29,215 bases of DNA, from IMG/VR virus record IMGVR_UViG_3300032213_001083, positions 1 through 29,215 of that record, one strand, 5' to 3'. Below are positions 6,681 to 15,303 of the stretch, one piece after another. Position 1 is the first letter of the stretch; each line of letters starts with the position of its first letter. Both the position numbers and the translations under genes were made by a program. The notes under the pieces were generated by a model. The model did not search any database, had not been told where the DNA came from, and saw nothing but the letters and a program-made list of their open reading frames with translations. Source of the stretch: a virus.

Positions 6681-6947
6681 ATGGAAACACAAACAAACGG
6701 AGTAGCGATTCAACCAATCGTATATCCACTTAACGAAGGTACTGCGACATTTTTAACAGTACTAGTAGAAGCATTCTTAACCGATGCAACAACAGCGAGC
6801 ACTTATTACAGATTGCTTACCGATGATGGCAAAATCCTAACCGATGGACGCTACCAAATGACGGAAGAACAATTCGCAGAATGGGGGCGTGACAACTCGG
6901 TAGTTAACGAATACGTCGCGGAATATTTAGGAGTTACAATTCTATAA
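6681..6947 (+). CDS. Fibre-associated small protein (88 aa)
   Basis: The product starts METQTNGVAIQPIVYPLNEG and ends with a segment TDGRYQMTEEQFAEWGRDNS then VVNEYVAEYLGV. A 'DDGKil..G...mTeeQf..Wg.dn' core is common in small proteins next to tail fibres in Bacteroidota phages, with unknown function. The gene follows the fibre stop by 1 nt and is probably cotranslated. It may be a fibre assembly factor or minor virion protein. Confidence 0.65.
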   Translation: METQTNGVAIQPIVYPLNEGTATFLTVLVEAFLTDATTASTYYRLLTDDGKILTDGRYQMTEEQFAEWGRDNSVVNEYVAEYLGVTIL

Positions 6948-6958
6948 AAACACGGACT

Positions 6959-7084
6959 ATGTTAACACTATCAGAAGAACAAGTAAAGCAATTAGAAGCA
7001 ATCTTAAGTGAATTACCGATGAAGTTCGGAGTTCCTATTTTGAATATCTTAAACGCAGCTAGTAAACCAACCGAGCAAGAATGA
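6959..7084 (+). CDS. Small helical protein (41 aa)
   Basis: The frame encodes MLTLSEEQVKQLEAILSELP followed by MKFGVPILNILNAASKPTEQE. The stop overlaps the ATG of the next gene (ATGA 7081-7084). Short proteins of this type, with an amphipathic helix followed by GxPI, sit beside fibre genes in several Bacteroidota phages; no function is known. Confidence 0.6.
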   Translation: MLTLSEEQVKQLEAILSELPMKFGVPILNILNAASKPTEQE

Positions 7085-8550
7085 GTCAAACAACCATAGC
7101 ATCACCTCAGGCATTCAGTCCGGCATACAATCCTTTGAAGTTCATCGTTGATTCAACCAACAAGAACAACACTGGATTCAAATACATATTCCAAGTATTC
7201 GAGGCAGGAACTGCAAACAAAATTGCGGAGTATAAAGTGCTACCAACCTATGTTGATGGATATGGTGAGATTGATTTATCAAAGCTACTTCAGACGCAAG
7301 TATCATGGGACCTCAACACGCTGAGCACATCATGGTATAACGCACCGAATTCACGATATCTTTACGATGTCAAAGTTGGTGAGGAGAAATTGGCTGAATA
7401 CTTTTGGACTGCCAACCTAACAAACAACGCAGGGAACACGAGAGTTCATGCAACCAATACATTCGTGGTAGGTGACCAGGTAGTGATCACACAAGATGAT
7501 GGTGGTGTGGCGAATCCTCAGCTCGAAGGCCTTCACACCGTATTGAGTGCAACAGCATCGACATTCACTGTTGGCGTTCCATTCAGCTCCATCACTGATA
7601 TCACCATGGATGGCTTGGTACACTACGCTGATAACCGCAAATTGATTACGTTAAACGTTACTAACTTTGAAGATTACATCGTGTTCAATGGAGCATTCAG
7701 ATGGTTGGATTGGTCAGTGTACGATAACTCAGATTATAAACTAACCTTCGCAGATAGCTATTGGTTAACAAATCAACCTCAGCAATTCAGTTGCACATTA
7801 GGACAAGATTTATATCTTAACCTCCGCAGTGCTCAAGGGCATGATCGAATTGTATTCGTCAATAGCAATGGAGCTTCGTTTTACAAGGACATCAACAATA
7901 CCGATGTCATCTCTCAGGTTCCCGTTGGTCCGAATAACTATGGTATCTTGGTTGGTACCGGTGACCTTATCACCAATACAGTGGAATGGTACGATGTATA
8001 TTATCGCACTGCATTAGGCATTGATTCTAAAAAGTACCGAATCAACCTGGACCGAAGAACAACTATCTCTGAGTATCATATGCTATTTCTTGACCGATTA
8101 GGTTCATACTCATCATTCGCATTCCAATTGAAATCATATGAGAGAGGTGAAATCACTCGCGAGATATTCAACAAGGATGTCAAAGGATATGTGAGTGGAG
8201 CATCATGGAACTACCACACCGAAGATATGGGATTCATGCAGTCAAACATCAACGTGGTGAAGTCATTTGACCTCAATACCAATTGGATGGATGAGAGTGC
8301 AGGGCAATACTTCGAGGAGCTCTTGACATCACCTCAGACATTCGTGAAGATTGTGCAGTACAATACCACTGAGGATGGCCTTCCAATCATTGGAGAGGAT
8401 GGATGTCCAATTCACATCGCTGAGTCAACTGCATATCAACCATGCATCGTTCAGAATAACGCATATGAGGTATACCAACAACGCAACAAGAATCTAATCA
8501 AGCAAAGCATCACCATCAAATTATCAAATCAAGACAACATCAATGGTTAG
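7081..8550 (+). CDS. Large virion/tail-tip protein (489 aa)
   Basis: The protein begins MSQTTIASPQAFSPAYNPLK and is rich in aromatic and beta-forming residues throughout, as expected for a virion surface or baseplate component. The N-terminal segment (FSPAYNPLKFIVDSTNKNNT, then GFKYIFQVFEAGT) recurs in Bacteroidota phage and prophage tail regions. I recognise no enzymatic motif. It overlaps the 898-aa protein gene by 8 bp. Its place between the fibre and the tape measure suggests the distal tail. Confidence 0.6.
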   Translation: MSQTTIASPQAFSPAYNPLKFIVDSTNKNNTGFKYIFQVFEAGTANKIAEYKVLPTYVDGYGEIDLSKLLQTQVSWDLNTLSTSWYNAPNSRYLYDVKVGEEKLAEYFWTANLTNNAGNTRVHATNTFVVGDQVVITQDDGGVANPQLEGLHTVLSATASTFTVGVPFSSITDITMDGLVHYADNRKLITLNVTNFEDYIVFNGAFRWLDWSVYDNSDYKLTFADSYWLTNQPQQFSCTLGQDLYLNLRSAQGHDRIVFVNSNGASFYKDINNTDVISQVPVGPNNYGILVGTGDLITNTVEWYDVYYRTALGIDSKKYRINLDRRTTISEYHMLFLDRLGSYSSFAFQLKSYERGEITREIFNKDVKGYVSGASWNYHTEDMGFMQSNINVVKSFDLNTNWMDESAGQYFEELLTSPQTFVKIVQYNTTEDGLPIIGEDGCPIHIAESTAYQPCIVQNNAYEVYQQRNKNLIKQSITIKLSNQDNING

Positions 8551-11239
8551 AATTCAACTTTCAAATGGCTATCTTGATGTAAAGGAAGGTACTGCATTCC
8601 CTTTGAACTTTTCAATCGGTGATATCCGCGACCTTACAAAGCGTACCGGTACATTCTCCAAGACAATCACATTGGTTGGAAGCAAGAACAACCATAACCT
8701 CCTTGGACATCATTACGATGTAAATATCGAAGATGGTACATTCAACATCAACACGATCACTAGATGCACGGTACTTCAAAACGATGTGCCAATCATGGAG
8801 GATGCATTGCTTCAGTTGGTCAATGTTCGCAAATCTCAGATGACCGATGCATATGAGCAGATGGTTGAGTACGATGTCTTGGTGAAAGATACTCAATGCG
8901 AATTTTACACCGCGATCACCAACAAGGAATTGACCGATTTGGACTTCAGTGATTTGAATCACACATTCACTGCTGCGGATATCATCGCATCGTTTGACAA
9001 TACCATCACCGAAGGATTCAAATATGTATTCCCATATTCATCAACCGGGAGCAATCAGTACCAGGTGCGACAATTTAAACCTGCTATCTATGCCAAACAA
9101 TACTTTGACCGCATATTCTCAAACGCAGGATTCTCATACGAATGGGCCGGATTGAGTGCTTCCCATTTCGACAAATTACTCATCCCTTATAATGGGGATG
9201 CCAACACATTCGATACTGCTGATTATTTAGTTGAGGCAGAAATCACCACTCCATTCACTGTGACTTCATCAGTTCAGTCATATGGTAACTTTGATAATGC
9301 TACGGGATGGACTGAGGTAACTGACCTACAATCATCATTCAATCCAACAACCGGAGTATTCACTGTTCCATTTGATACCTCACTGAATTCAGGTCAAGGA
9401 TACACGATGATGTATGAGATGGACTATTCACTCTTCCTGGACAATAACTCGGGGATGAGTGTGGTGAATTCAAATGGACCATTCATCACTCGTCCAAGGA
9501 TGAGAGCTTCCATCGGCTCATATGAATCTCAGTTGGTTAACGTGGCACCATCAGTTACAGTACCATTCAACACAACCATCACAACAAGTGGAGTGACATT
9601 GGATTCGGGAGTACGCACTGGAGGAATGTTCGTGGCTCAAAACGCATCCAACAGTGGAGAGCTTAATACCGGAGATTCAGTTCAGATTGAGGTTGGGATA
9701 TACCAAACATATGGAGCATTCTTCGGAGCAGGTACAGTGCAACCGGTTGATGTAGTGTTAACCGTTAACTCACTGCGAATCCGAATCCTTCCAACTTCCA
9801 ATGTCCAAGTGATTGGTGGCACATTAGACATCAATGAATATGTGCCATTGAAAATCAAGCAATCGGATTACATCAAGTCAATCTTTCAGATGTACAACCT
9901 TTATGCTGAGGTAGACACTGACCAACCTAACAAGTTAACTCTTCGCCATCGTGATGAGTTTTATGATAATGGAGCTGAAAAGGATTGGACCTACAAATTG
10001 ATGAAGGATAAAGAGCAGAATCTCCTCTTCCTTCCGGATGTAACTAACAAGAAATTAAAGCTCACATATAAGGCCGATACCGATTCAGCCAATACGGTAT
10101 ATACTCAGATGACCGATGAGATATATGGTCAAATTGAGTACACCTTTGATAATGAATATGTGAAGGATACCGATACCAAGGAGCTCATCTTCTCACCAAC
10201 TCCGGTGATATTGAACAGCATCAACGCATATGTTCCAATCTTGGATGGTGAAGCTCCCAAGACAAACATCCGTATCCTTTACGATGGGGGAGTTCAAACT
10301 TGTGGATCGTGGGGATTGGTTGAATATGGCACAACCGGAGTATTCAACAACACGACATATCCAATGATTGGCCATTTCAATGATGCGGTCAATCCAACCT
10401 TTGACATCAACTTTGGTACTTGTGATTACTATTATTATTCACCTCAGACATTAACGTCAAACAATTTATACAACATATATTGGAGGAGAACAGTCAACCA
10501 AATCAATGTGGGAAAAATGCTCACTGCATATTTCAATTTGCAAGAAGGTGACATCCAAACATTGCTATTGAATGACAAGATTCGTATTGATAACTCATGG
10601 TGGAATATCAACCAAGTGGTGGACTACGATGCGAACACATCAGCACCGACCAAAGTTGAATTGATTTCAGTTGATTCGGACATCGAATTGGCACCATTCC
10701 AAGTGCGACCAGGTACACCAACCTCACCATTGACATCAGTTGATGCGGTTGAGTCAACGATGGTGACCAAATCAGTTCAGTCCAACGGGAATCTGAGCGG
10801 TGATGATGTCATTGTGAAGGGTACCGGCAACATTATTGGAACAGGCCTCAGAGGGATTGTAATTGGTGACAATAAGGTATTGAATCAAGATGGGATAATA
10901 ACTCCGCAAATAAACGGAATCACGTTCCAAACGAGAGGATATGTTGCATTGCTCAACCAATTAAGCACATCAGCACCAACAGTGATTGAATTCTCCAACA
11001 CAATTGGACAAATTACCTGGACTCGCACCGCTCAAGGTGAGTATCTTGGAACGCCATTGATTCCATTAAACACATTGACTACCTTTGTAACAATTGGAAA
11101 CACTGAACACGATTACCTTGCAACCGCATACATCAACACCGATGGCAATGTGGTGGTGAGAACAACCAAAACATCCAACCATCAACACACTGATGGAAGG
11201 CTTAACTATTCACCATTAGAAATTCGAACATATGAGTAA
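8543..11239 (+). CDS. Large baseplate/tail-tip protein (898 aa)
   Basis: This is the largest predicted protein. It starts MVRIQLSNGYLDVKEGTAFP and has GDIRDLTKRTGTFSKTITL, a pattern I have seen at the N-terminus of long tail proteins of Bacteroidota prophages. The central part is beta-rich without catalytic motifs. A segment near residues 750-800 (DDVIVKGTGNIIGTGLRGIV) looks like a short stacked-beta region. It probably forms the distal tail hub or side of the baseplate. It ends overlapping the tape-measure start by 8 bp. Confidence 0.6.
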   Translation: MVRIQLSNGYLDVKEGTAFPLNFSIGDIRDLTKRTGTFSKTITLVGSKNNHNLLGHHYDVNIEDGTFNINTITRCTVLQNDVPIMEDALLQLVNVRKSQMTDAYEQMVEYDVLVKDTQCEFYTAITNKELTDLDFSDLNHTFTAADIIASFDNTITEGFKYVFPYSSTGSNQYQVRQFKPAIYAKQYFDRIFSNAGFSYEWAGLSASHFDKLLIPYNGDANTFDTADYLVEAEITTPFTVTSSVQSYGNFDNATGWTEVTDLQSSFNPTTGVFTVPFDTSLNSGQGYTMMYEMDYSLFLDNNSGMSVVNSNGPFITRPRMRASIGSYESQLVNVAPSVTVPFNTTITTSGVTLDSGVRTGGMFVAQNASNSGELNTGDSVQIEVGIYQTYGAFFGAGTVQPVDVVLTVNSLRIRILPTSNVQVIGGTLDINEYVPLKIKQSDYIKSIFQMYNLYAEVDTDQPNKLTLRHRDEFYDNGAEKDWTYKLMKDKEQNLLFLPDVTNKKLKLTYKADTDSANTVYTQMTDEIYGQIEYTFDNEYVKDTDTKELIFSPTPVILNSINAYVPILDGEAPKTNIRILYDGGVQTCGSWGLVEYGTTGVFNNTTYPMIGHFNDAVNPTFDINFGTCDYYYYSPQTLTSNNLYNIYWRRTVNQINVGKMLTAYFNLQEGDIQTLLLNDKIRIDNSWWNINQVVDYDANTSAPTKVELISVDSDIELAPFQVRPGTPTSPLTSVDAVESTMVTKSVQSNGNLSGDDVIVKGTGNIIGTGLRGIVIGDNKVLNQDGIITPQINGITFQTRGYVALLNQLSTSAPTVIEFSNTIGQITWTRTAQGEYLGTPLIPLNTLTTFVTIGNTEHDYLATAYINTDGNVVVRTTKTSNHQHTDGRLNYSPLEIRTYE

Positions 11240-13139
11240 TGAGGTAGCAATTGATTTGACGTTGAATGGGGTAACATCCCTCAAGGCTCAGTTAAAACAA
11301 TTAAAGGCGGCAATTGCCGAAGCTAGTGATCCCGCTCAAATGGATGCACTCGCAAAAAAAGCGGGAGAGGTATCGGATAGGATTAAGGATGCTAATGATG
11401 CGGTGAATGTCTTTGCCTCAGGTTCCAAATTTGAGCAGATATCCTCATCATTTGGTGGTATCAAGGATTCCATCATGTCATTGGATTTTGAGGAAGCATC
11501 ACAAAAGGCTGCCACTTTCCAAAAGGTAATGGGTGGAATCGGAAAGGCTGATATCAGCGGAGCTATTAAAGGCCTTGCAAAGACAGTCACAACACTTGGT
11601 GCTACATTCGTAAAACTCGGTGCTCAGATATTACTCAATCCAATATTCTTAATCGCTGCGGTCATTGCTGCAATTGTGGTTGGAATTGGATTATTCTTAA
11701 AAAAGATTGGTGTGCTTGATGCAGCATTCAAGGCATTAATGGCTCCAATCAATATCCTCATCGATGCGTTCAAATGGTTGACCGATGAAATTGGATTGAC
11801 ATCATACGCAGCAGAGGAAAATGCTGAGCGTGTTACCAAGGCAAATGACAAAGCAATCGAGTCATCCAAGAAACGTGTTGCAGCAGTTGGTGACAATTAT
11901 GATATCGAGATTGCAAGAGCGAAGGCAGCAGGAAAAGATACCACTCAACTTGAATTAGACAAGTCAAAAGCAATTGAAAAAGAGGCGATATACCGCAGAC
12001 AAAAAGCTCAAGAGGAATATGCTGCATTGAATAAGGTTGCATCGGCTGATAACGCAGAGAAACGCAAGAAGCTCCGTGAGCAAATTCAAGCAGAGAACGA
12101 CATCATCAAGGCAGGAAGAAAAGACCGTGCATTGATTGCAATCGCTGATGATGCAGAACAAAAAGCGAAGGAAGATGCAGCGAAAGAAAAAGCGAAGGCA
12201 GATGCTGAGGCAAGAGCGAAGGCATACAAGGATGGAGTGAAAGCTATTCAGGCAGAGATTGCCACTGCCAACAAGCTCATCGTTGATTCAGGTAAAACTC
12301 AAACTCAAAAGGAGATTGATGATACCATTGCCAAATATGACAAGCTGATTGCTGAGGCAAAGAAATACAAGCAGGATGTGACCGCATTGGAAACTGCCAA
12401 GAATCTTGAGGTGAATAATATTCGCAAGGCAGATGGAGCAAATGAGGAAACAGTTCAAATTGAAAGTGCTACCAAAGCAGTTGAACGTATTCGTGCAACC
12501 AATGCTCAAAAACTTCAGATTCAAGGTGAGGCAAACATGGCCTCATTCCAAGACCTTCAAAAATACAATGAAGAGGTCAAGGCTGCGGATGAAGCACTTG
12601 CATCTGCCAAACTTGATGCAGTCAAAGGAACACTCGATGCCATTGGATCACTTGCAGGTGAGAATAAAAAGGTGGCGAATGCATTATTCTTGGTTGACAA
12701 AGCTCTTGCCATTGGTCAAGTGATTGTTAACACTCAAAAAGAGATATCCGCATACGCATCCAATCCAACCTGGTCCTTGTTACCTGATGGTGGAGCAGCA
12801 TTGAAAACAGCTGCGATTGCAGGTGCGAAGATTCGTGCAGCAACATCCATTGGTACAATCGTTGCAACATCCATTGGTAAATTCATGAATGGTAGTGGAG
12901 GCGGAACTGTTGGCGGAGGTGGTAACGTAGCACCACCGAGTGCATCAACACCATCTGCTCAATCATCAGTACCTTCATTTGTACCTGGTAACTTATTCGG
13001 TCAAGGCAATACTCAAAACAATCAAGGAGGAGGTCAAGATACCAACACAAATATCACAGTCACTGCGGTGGTATCCGAAACGGAAATAACTGCGACACAA
13101 AACAACATATTGAAAATCCAAAAATCAGCACAATTATGA
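11232..13139 (+). CDS. Tape measure protein
   Basis: The 635-residue product has the features of a tape measure: an N-terminal MSNEVAIDLTLNGVTSLKAQ with a long helical stretch, a hydrophobic segment at about 133-156 (NPIFLIAAVIAAIVVGIGLF), a long charged alanine/lysine coiled-coil region (about 195-460; repeated AKEKAKADAEARAKA), a second hydrophobic stretch (about 505-560) and a glycine-rich low-complexity tail. Tape measures set tail length at roughly 1.5 Å per residue, so a tail of about 90-100 nm is expected. The size is small for siphoviruses. It lies within the rightward tail operon. Confidence 0.85.
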   Translation: MSNEVAIDLTLNGVTSLKAQLKQLKAAIAEASDPAQMDALAKKAGEVSDRIKDANDAVNVFASGSKFEQISSSFGGIKDSIMSLDFEEASQKAATFQKVMGGIGKADISGAIKGLAKTVTTLGATFVKLGAQILLNPIFLIAAVIAAIVVGIGLFLKKIGVLDAAFKALMAPINILIDAFKWLTDEIGLTSYAAEENAERVTKANDKAIESSKKRVAAVGDNYDIEIARAKAAGKDTTQLELDKSKAIEKEAIYRRQKAQEEYAALNKVASADNAEKRKKLREQIQAENDIIKAGRKDRALIAIADDAEQKAKEDAAKEKAKADAEARAKAYKDGVKAIQAEIATANKLIVDSGKTQTQKEIDDTIAKYDKLIAEAKKYKQDVTALETAKNLEVNNIRKADGANEETVQIESATKAVERIRATNAQKLQIQGEANMASFQDLQKYNEEVKAADEALASAKLDAVKGTLDAIGSLAGENKKVANALFLVDKALAIGQVIVNTQKEISAYASNPTWSLLPDGGAALKTAAIAGAKIRAATSIGTIVATSIGKFMNGSGGGTVGGGGNVAPPSASTPSAQSSVPSFVPGNLFGQGNTQNNQGGGQDTNTNITVTAVVSETEITATQNNILKIQKSAQL

Positions 13140-13585
13140 TATCATACCAAGCATTGACCGATGAAATCATCGCATTCTACAACGCACATCTACAAGTTAA
13201 AAAGGTAGGCACTGATTTCAAAGAGCAGTTATTCAACTTCGCTACAAAGGATGAGAAGTATCCATTGGTATATATCGTTCCAGTGGATGTAGTTGCAAGT
13301 GATAACGTGAACTTATTCAACCTGGAGATATATTGCTTTGATATCATTCAAAAGGATCGTGCAAATATCACCACAATTCTCTCAGATACTCAGCAGATTC
13401 TCAATGACCTTTACTTGAATTACACATTCTCATTGACCGATACTGATTTTGATGTTGAAGGATTCCCAACATTCACACCGCTGAACAATGACCTCTTGGA
13501 TTATGCAGCGGGATGGTTGATGAACATCACATTTGTCTTACCTTCGTGGACAGATTGCCAAATTCCTGAACAAATTCCGAATTAA
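13136..13585 (+). CDS. Tail completion/terminator-like protein (149 aa)
   Basis: The protein starts MISYQALTDEIIAFYNAHLQ. It has a mixed alpha/beta layout and DIIQKDRANITTILSDTQQI in its middle. Size and place resemble tail-terminator or neck proteins. It is ATGA-coupled to the tape measure. Alternative: a minor tail protein. The family assignment is by context and not by a definite motif. Confidence 0.5.
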   Translation: MISYQALTDEIIAFYNAHLQVKKVGTDFKEQLFNFATKDEKYPLVYIVPVDVVASDNVNLFNLEIYCFDIIQKDRANITTILSDTQQILNDLYLNYTFSLTDTDFDVEGFPTFTPLNNDLLDYAAGWLMNITFVLPSWTDCQIPEQIPN

Positions 13586-13587
13586 TA

Positions 13588-13596
13588 TTAATATAT
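13588..13596 (+). promoter_or_regulatory. Late start/promoter element TTAATATAT, site B
   Basis: TTAATATAT ends 4 nt before ATG 13601, in the 15-bp gap after the previous stop. It shares the exact 9-mer with sites at 5040, 15293 and 17888. No terminator separates it from the upstream operon, so it would add transcription rather than start a fully separate unit. Confidence 0.45.
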
Positions 13597-13600
13597 AAGT

Positions 13601-14023
13601 ATGGCTTATAAAAATACCGGTGAATTCAATATACTTTATCCAACAAGGAGAAAGGTTGCCAATGTACTCAAGAACGTAATCAAGCAAGAGGCATTGATTG
13701 ATACCGGTACCTTGTATGATTCAGTGCGTATTAATGCCAAAGTAACTCTTGAGGGAAATCTTCGTATTCAAATTGTTGCAGCATATTACTTCGGATTCCT
13801 TAACAACGGTACAATCAGTATTGCTCCATTTGATTTGGTTCGAAAGTTCAATACTCAGCTTGAGCAACAAGGATTGATATCCGAAATGTATGGTCAATAT
13901 GTTAGCAAATTAGCTAAGACCTATCCAATCTTGGAACTTGGTGGATTGCTTCGTAAAAAAGTCAAAGTCATTTATGATTTCCAACCTCTATTTGGAGAGT
14001 TTTGGGATGCATTAGATTACTAG
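13601..14023 (+). CDS. Neck / tail-completion protein, HK97 gp10-like
   Basis: The product contains ALIDTGTLYDSVRINAKVTL, and then IQIVAAYYFGFLNNGTISI. The 'DTG.L..Sv..' followed by a beta strand and an aromatic 'Y..f.n.GT' is characteristic of gp10/neck-type proteins that join head and tail. The gene is the last rightward one before two leftward genes, and its stop TAG overlaps the stop of the leftward gene as CTAG (14020-14023). It starts with a TTAATATAT element. Confidence 0.6.
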   Translation: MAYKNTGEFNILYPTRRKVANVLKNVIKQEALIDTGTLYDSVRINAKVTLEGNLRIQIVAAYYFGFLNNGTISIAPFDLVRKFNTQLEQQGLISEMYGQYVSKLAKTYPILELGGLLRKKVKVIYDFQPLFGEFWDALDY

Positions 14024-14751
14024 ATTTCCAACTCTTTTCTCATTGCGAGGAAGTTGAATATCAATACCAATTTGGTATCGGTTATTGCATCGAACTTTGA
14101 GAGGTCACCATTACACATGGTCCATATCAATTGCTCCCACCCCCATTTGGATGATTTCTTTTCCTCTTCCTGCTCTTTGCGTTCCTCTTCATCGGTTGAT
14201 TCTTCCTCATCATCGAATGATTCACTCATCAGATTGGAATGGCTATCAAGAAAGTTTTGGCGAAACTGAAGATACTCAGGTATCAATCCGAATACCGAGG
14301 TGATGGGATGCTCATCGAATAGGTGAACACGATCACTTGATTTGAATTTGTATGGCTCGGTGATAACATTCCCCCATTCATCAGTTGATGTCTTTCGGTA
14401 AAGAATCGCACATATGTTGCGGAGGTTATTGATGTAGTCATCAGTGACGAATGCCTCCAGTGTGATAAACTCACCGAGAGTGATGTCAACAAATGGCTTG
14501 AGCTTCAATTCACCGAGTTGATGCTGATATCTTTTGGATGGTTCTGATGTCATCCATGCAAGTTGCTTGGTTATATCCTGGAGTTCATCAAGTTCTATAT
14601 CATCAAAGTCCTCAACCGGAAGGTCTGAGAGGATGGATAACACATCAATGTTATATTCAAATGTTCCATCCTCAATGTTTAAAGACCTTATCTCAATGAA
14701 TTGCTCAATCGTTACTTGGCTCCACTGCTTCGGGAGCTTCAGATTTTGCAT
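14020..14751 (-). CDS. Tail assembly chaperone-like protein, distal partner (T-like)
   Basis: The 243-residue protein starts MQNLKLPKQWSQVTIEQFIE and has TLGEFITLEAFV near residue 92. Its C-terminal part is a strongly acidic linker (SFDDEEESTDEEERKEQEEE) followed by a helical tail (KWGWEQLIWTMCNGDLSKFD). The phrase 'VTIEQFIEI' matches 'LTIEQFEKV' in the upstream gene. The reading frame overlaps that of the upstream gene by 47 bp and is offset by +1 (or -2), as in tail-chaperone G/GT pairs. It may be expressed alone from its ATG or by frameshift. Leftward orientation is odd for tail genes here. Confidence 0.5.
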   Translation of the reverse strand: MQNLKLPKQWSQVTIEQFIEIRSLNIEDGTFEYNIDVLSILSDLPVEDFDDIELDELQDITKQLAWMTSEPSKRYQHQLGELKLKPFVDITLGEFITLEAFVTDDYINNLRNICAILYRKTSTDEWGNVITEPYKFKSSDRVHLFDEHPITSVFGLIPEYLQFRQNFLDSHSNLMSESFDDEEESTDEEERKEQEEEKKSSKWGWEQLIWTMCNGDLSKFDAITDTKLVLIFNFLAMRKELEI

Positions 14752-15259
14752 GGGATGCGATTTTTTCGGTTACAAATACCAGATAAGGAACTGCGATTTC
14801 AGCTTTCAGTTGTTTGAATAGCTTTGATTTATACTTCAAATGTGCTTCAGCGTAGTGCTCAGTGGGTGAAAGGTCACTTCGTTTGAACATCAATGCCAAC
14901 AAATCACTTATCCAATTGTTGGATTTGCGACTAATCAACTTCTCAATCATCTTGGTATCCTTCACCGATAGCTTTAATTGTCCATGGTAGGTATATCCAT
15001 CCAATTCAATCGACTCAACTGCATCCTTTTTCTCGTATTTTGACGAGTTGAATTCCTTCACCTTCTCAATAAACTCGGAAAGTTCCACTTCATTCTCATC
15101 CCATTCGGATTCCTTCACACCAAAGTATTCAAAAATCTTGATATATCGGTCGATGTTATCAAGCTCTTGGTTATTGGTGATTTCAGTTACCTTTTCGAAT
15201 TGTTCAATGGTCAACTCATCCATTCGGTTGGGGATTTCCCGGTCAAAAATCTTTATCAT
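14705..15259 (-). CDS. Tail assembly chaperone-like protein, proximal partner (G-like)
   Basis: The 184-residue protein begins MIKIFDREIPNRMDELTIEQ and continues FEKVTEITNNQELDNIDRYI. It is helical and acidic, like small tail chaperones that hold tape-measure protein before tube assembly. The 3' end overlaps the next leftward gene by 47 bp. An A6 run on the minus strand (complement of 14761-14766) lies exactly where the second frame first opens after its upstream TAA (14772-14770). The gene begins leftward from a promoter TAAATTTG (complement of 15277-15284). Function is inferred from layout. Confidence 0.5.
   Translation of the reverse strand: MIKIFDREIPNRMDELTIEQFEKVTEITNNQELDNIDRYIKIFEYFGVKESEWDENEVELSEFIEKVKEFNSSKYEKKDAVESIELDGYTYHGQLKLSVKDTKMIEKLISRKSNNWISDLLALMFKRSDLSPTEHYAEAHLKYKSKLFKQLKAEIAVPYLVFVTEKIASHAKSEAPEAVEPSND
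14761..14766 (-). promoter_or_regulatory. Candidate programmed frameshift site (A6)
   Basis: Read leftwards the sequence is ACC GAA AAA ATC in the G-like frame. Slipping +1 or -2 on the six A's puts AAA under the tRNA-Lys in the next frame and continues into TCG CAT CCC ATG of the second gene. That frame is closed by TAA at 14772-14770 and open after it, so the A6 is the first place a slip could work. Confidence 0.4.
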
Positions 15260-15276
15260 GTGTATTGTTTTATGAA

Positions 15277-15284
15277 CAAATTTA
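15277..15284 (-). promoter_or_regulatory. Leftward promoter -7 box TAAATTTG
   Basis: The minus strand reads TAAATTTG, matching the Bacteroidota -7 consensus TAnnTTTG. It lies 18 nt from the ATG at 15259. A convincing -33 TTG at 17-20 bp is not seen, so it is probably moderate or regulated. It faces away from the rightward TTAATATAT element at 15293-15301. Confidence 0.45.
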
Positions 15285-15292
15285 CAATTTTT

Positions 15293-15301
15293 TTAATATA
15301 T
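15293..15301 (+). promoter_or_regulatory. Late start/promoter element TTAATATAT, site C
   Basis: TTAATATAT ends 2 nt before ATG 15304, after a T7 run. It is one of four identical sites. It sits 9 bp from the leftward -7 box, so the two divergent promoters could not be fully used at the same time. Confidence 0.5.
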
Positions 15302-15303
15302 AC

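Noticed and set aside
8612-8962. Antisense ORF of 116 codons opposite the baseplate gene
   Set aside because: Shadow of a coding region; no promoter or leader.
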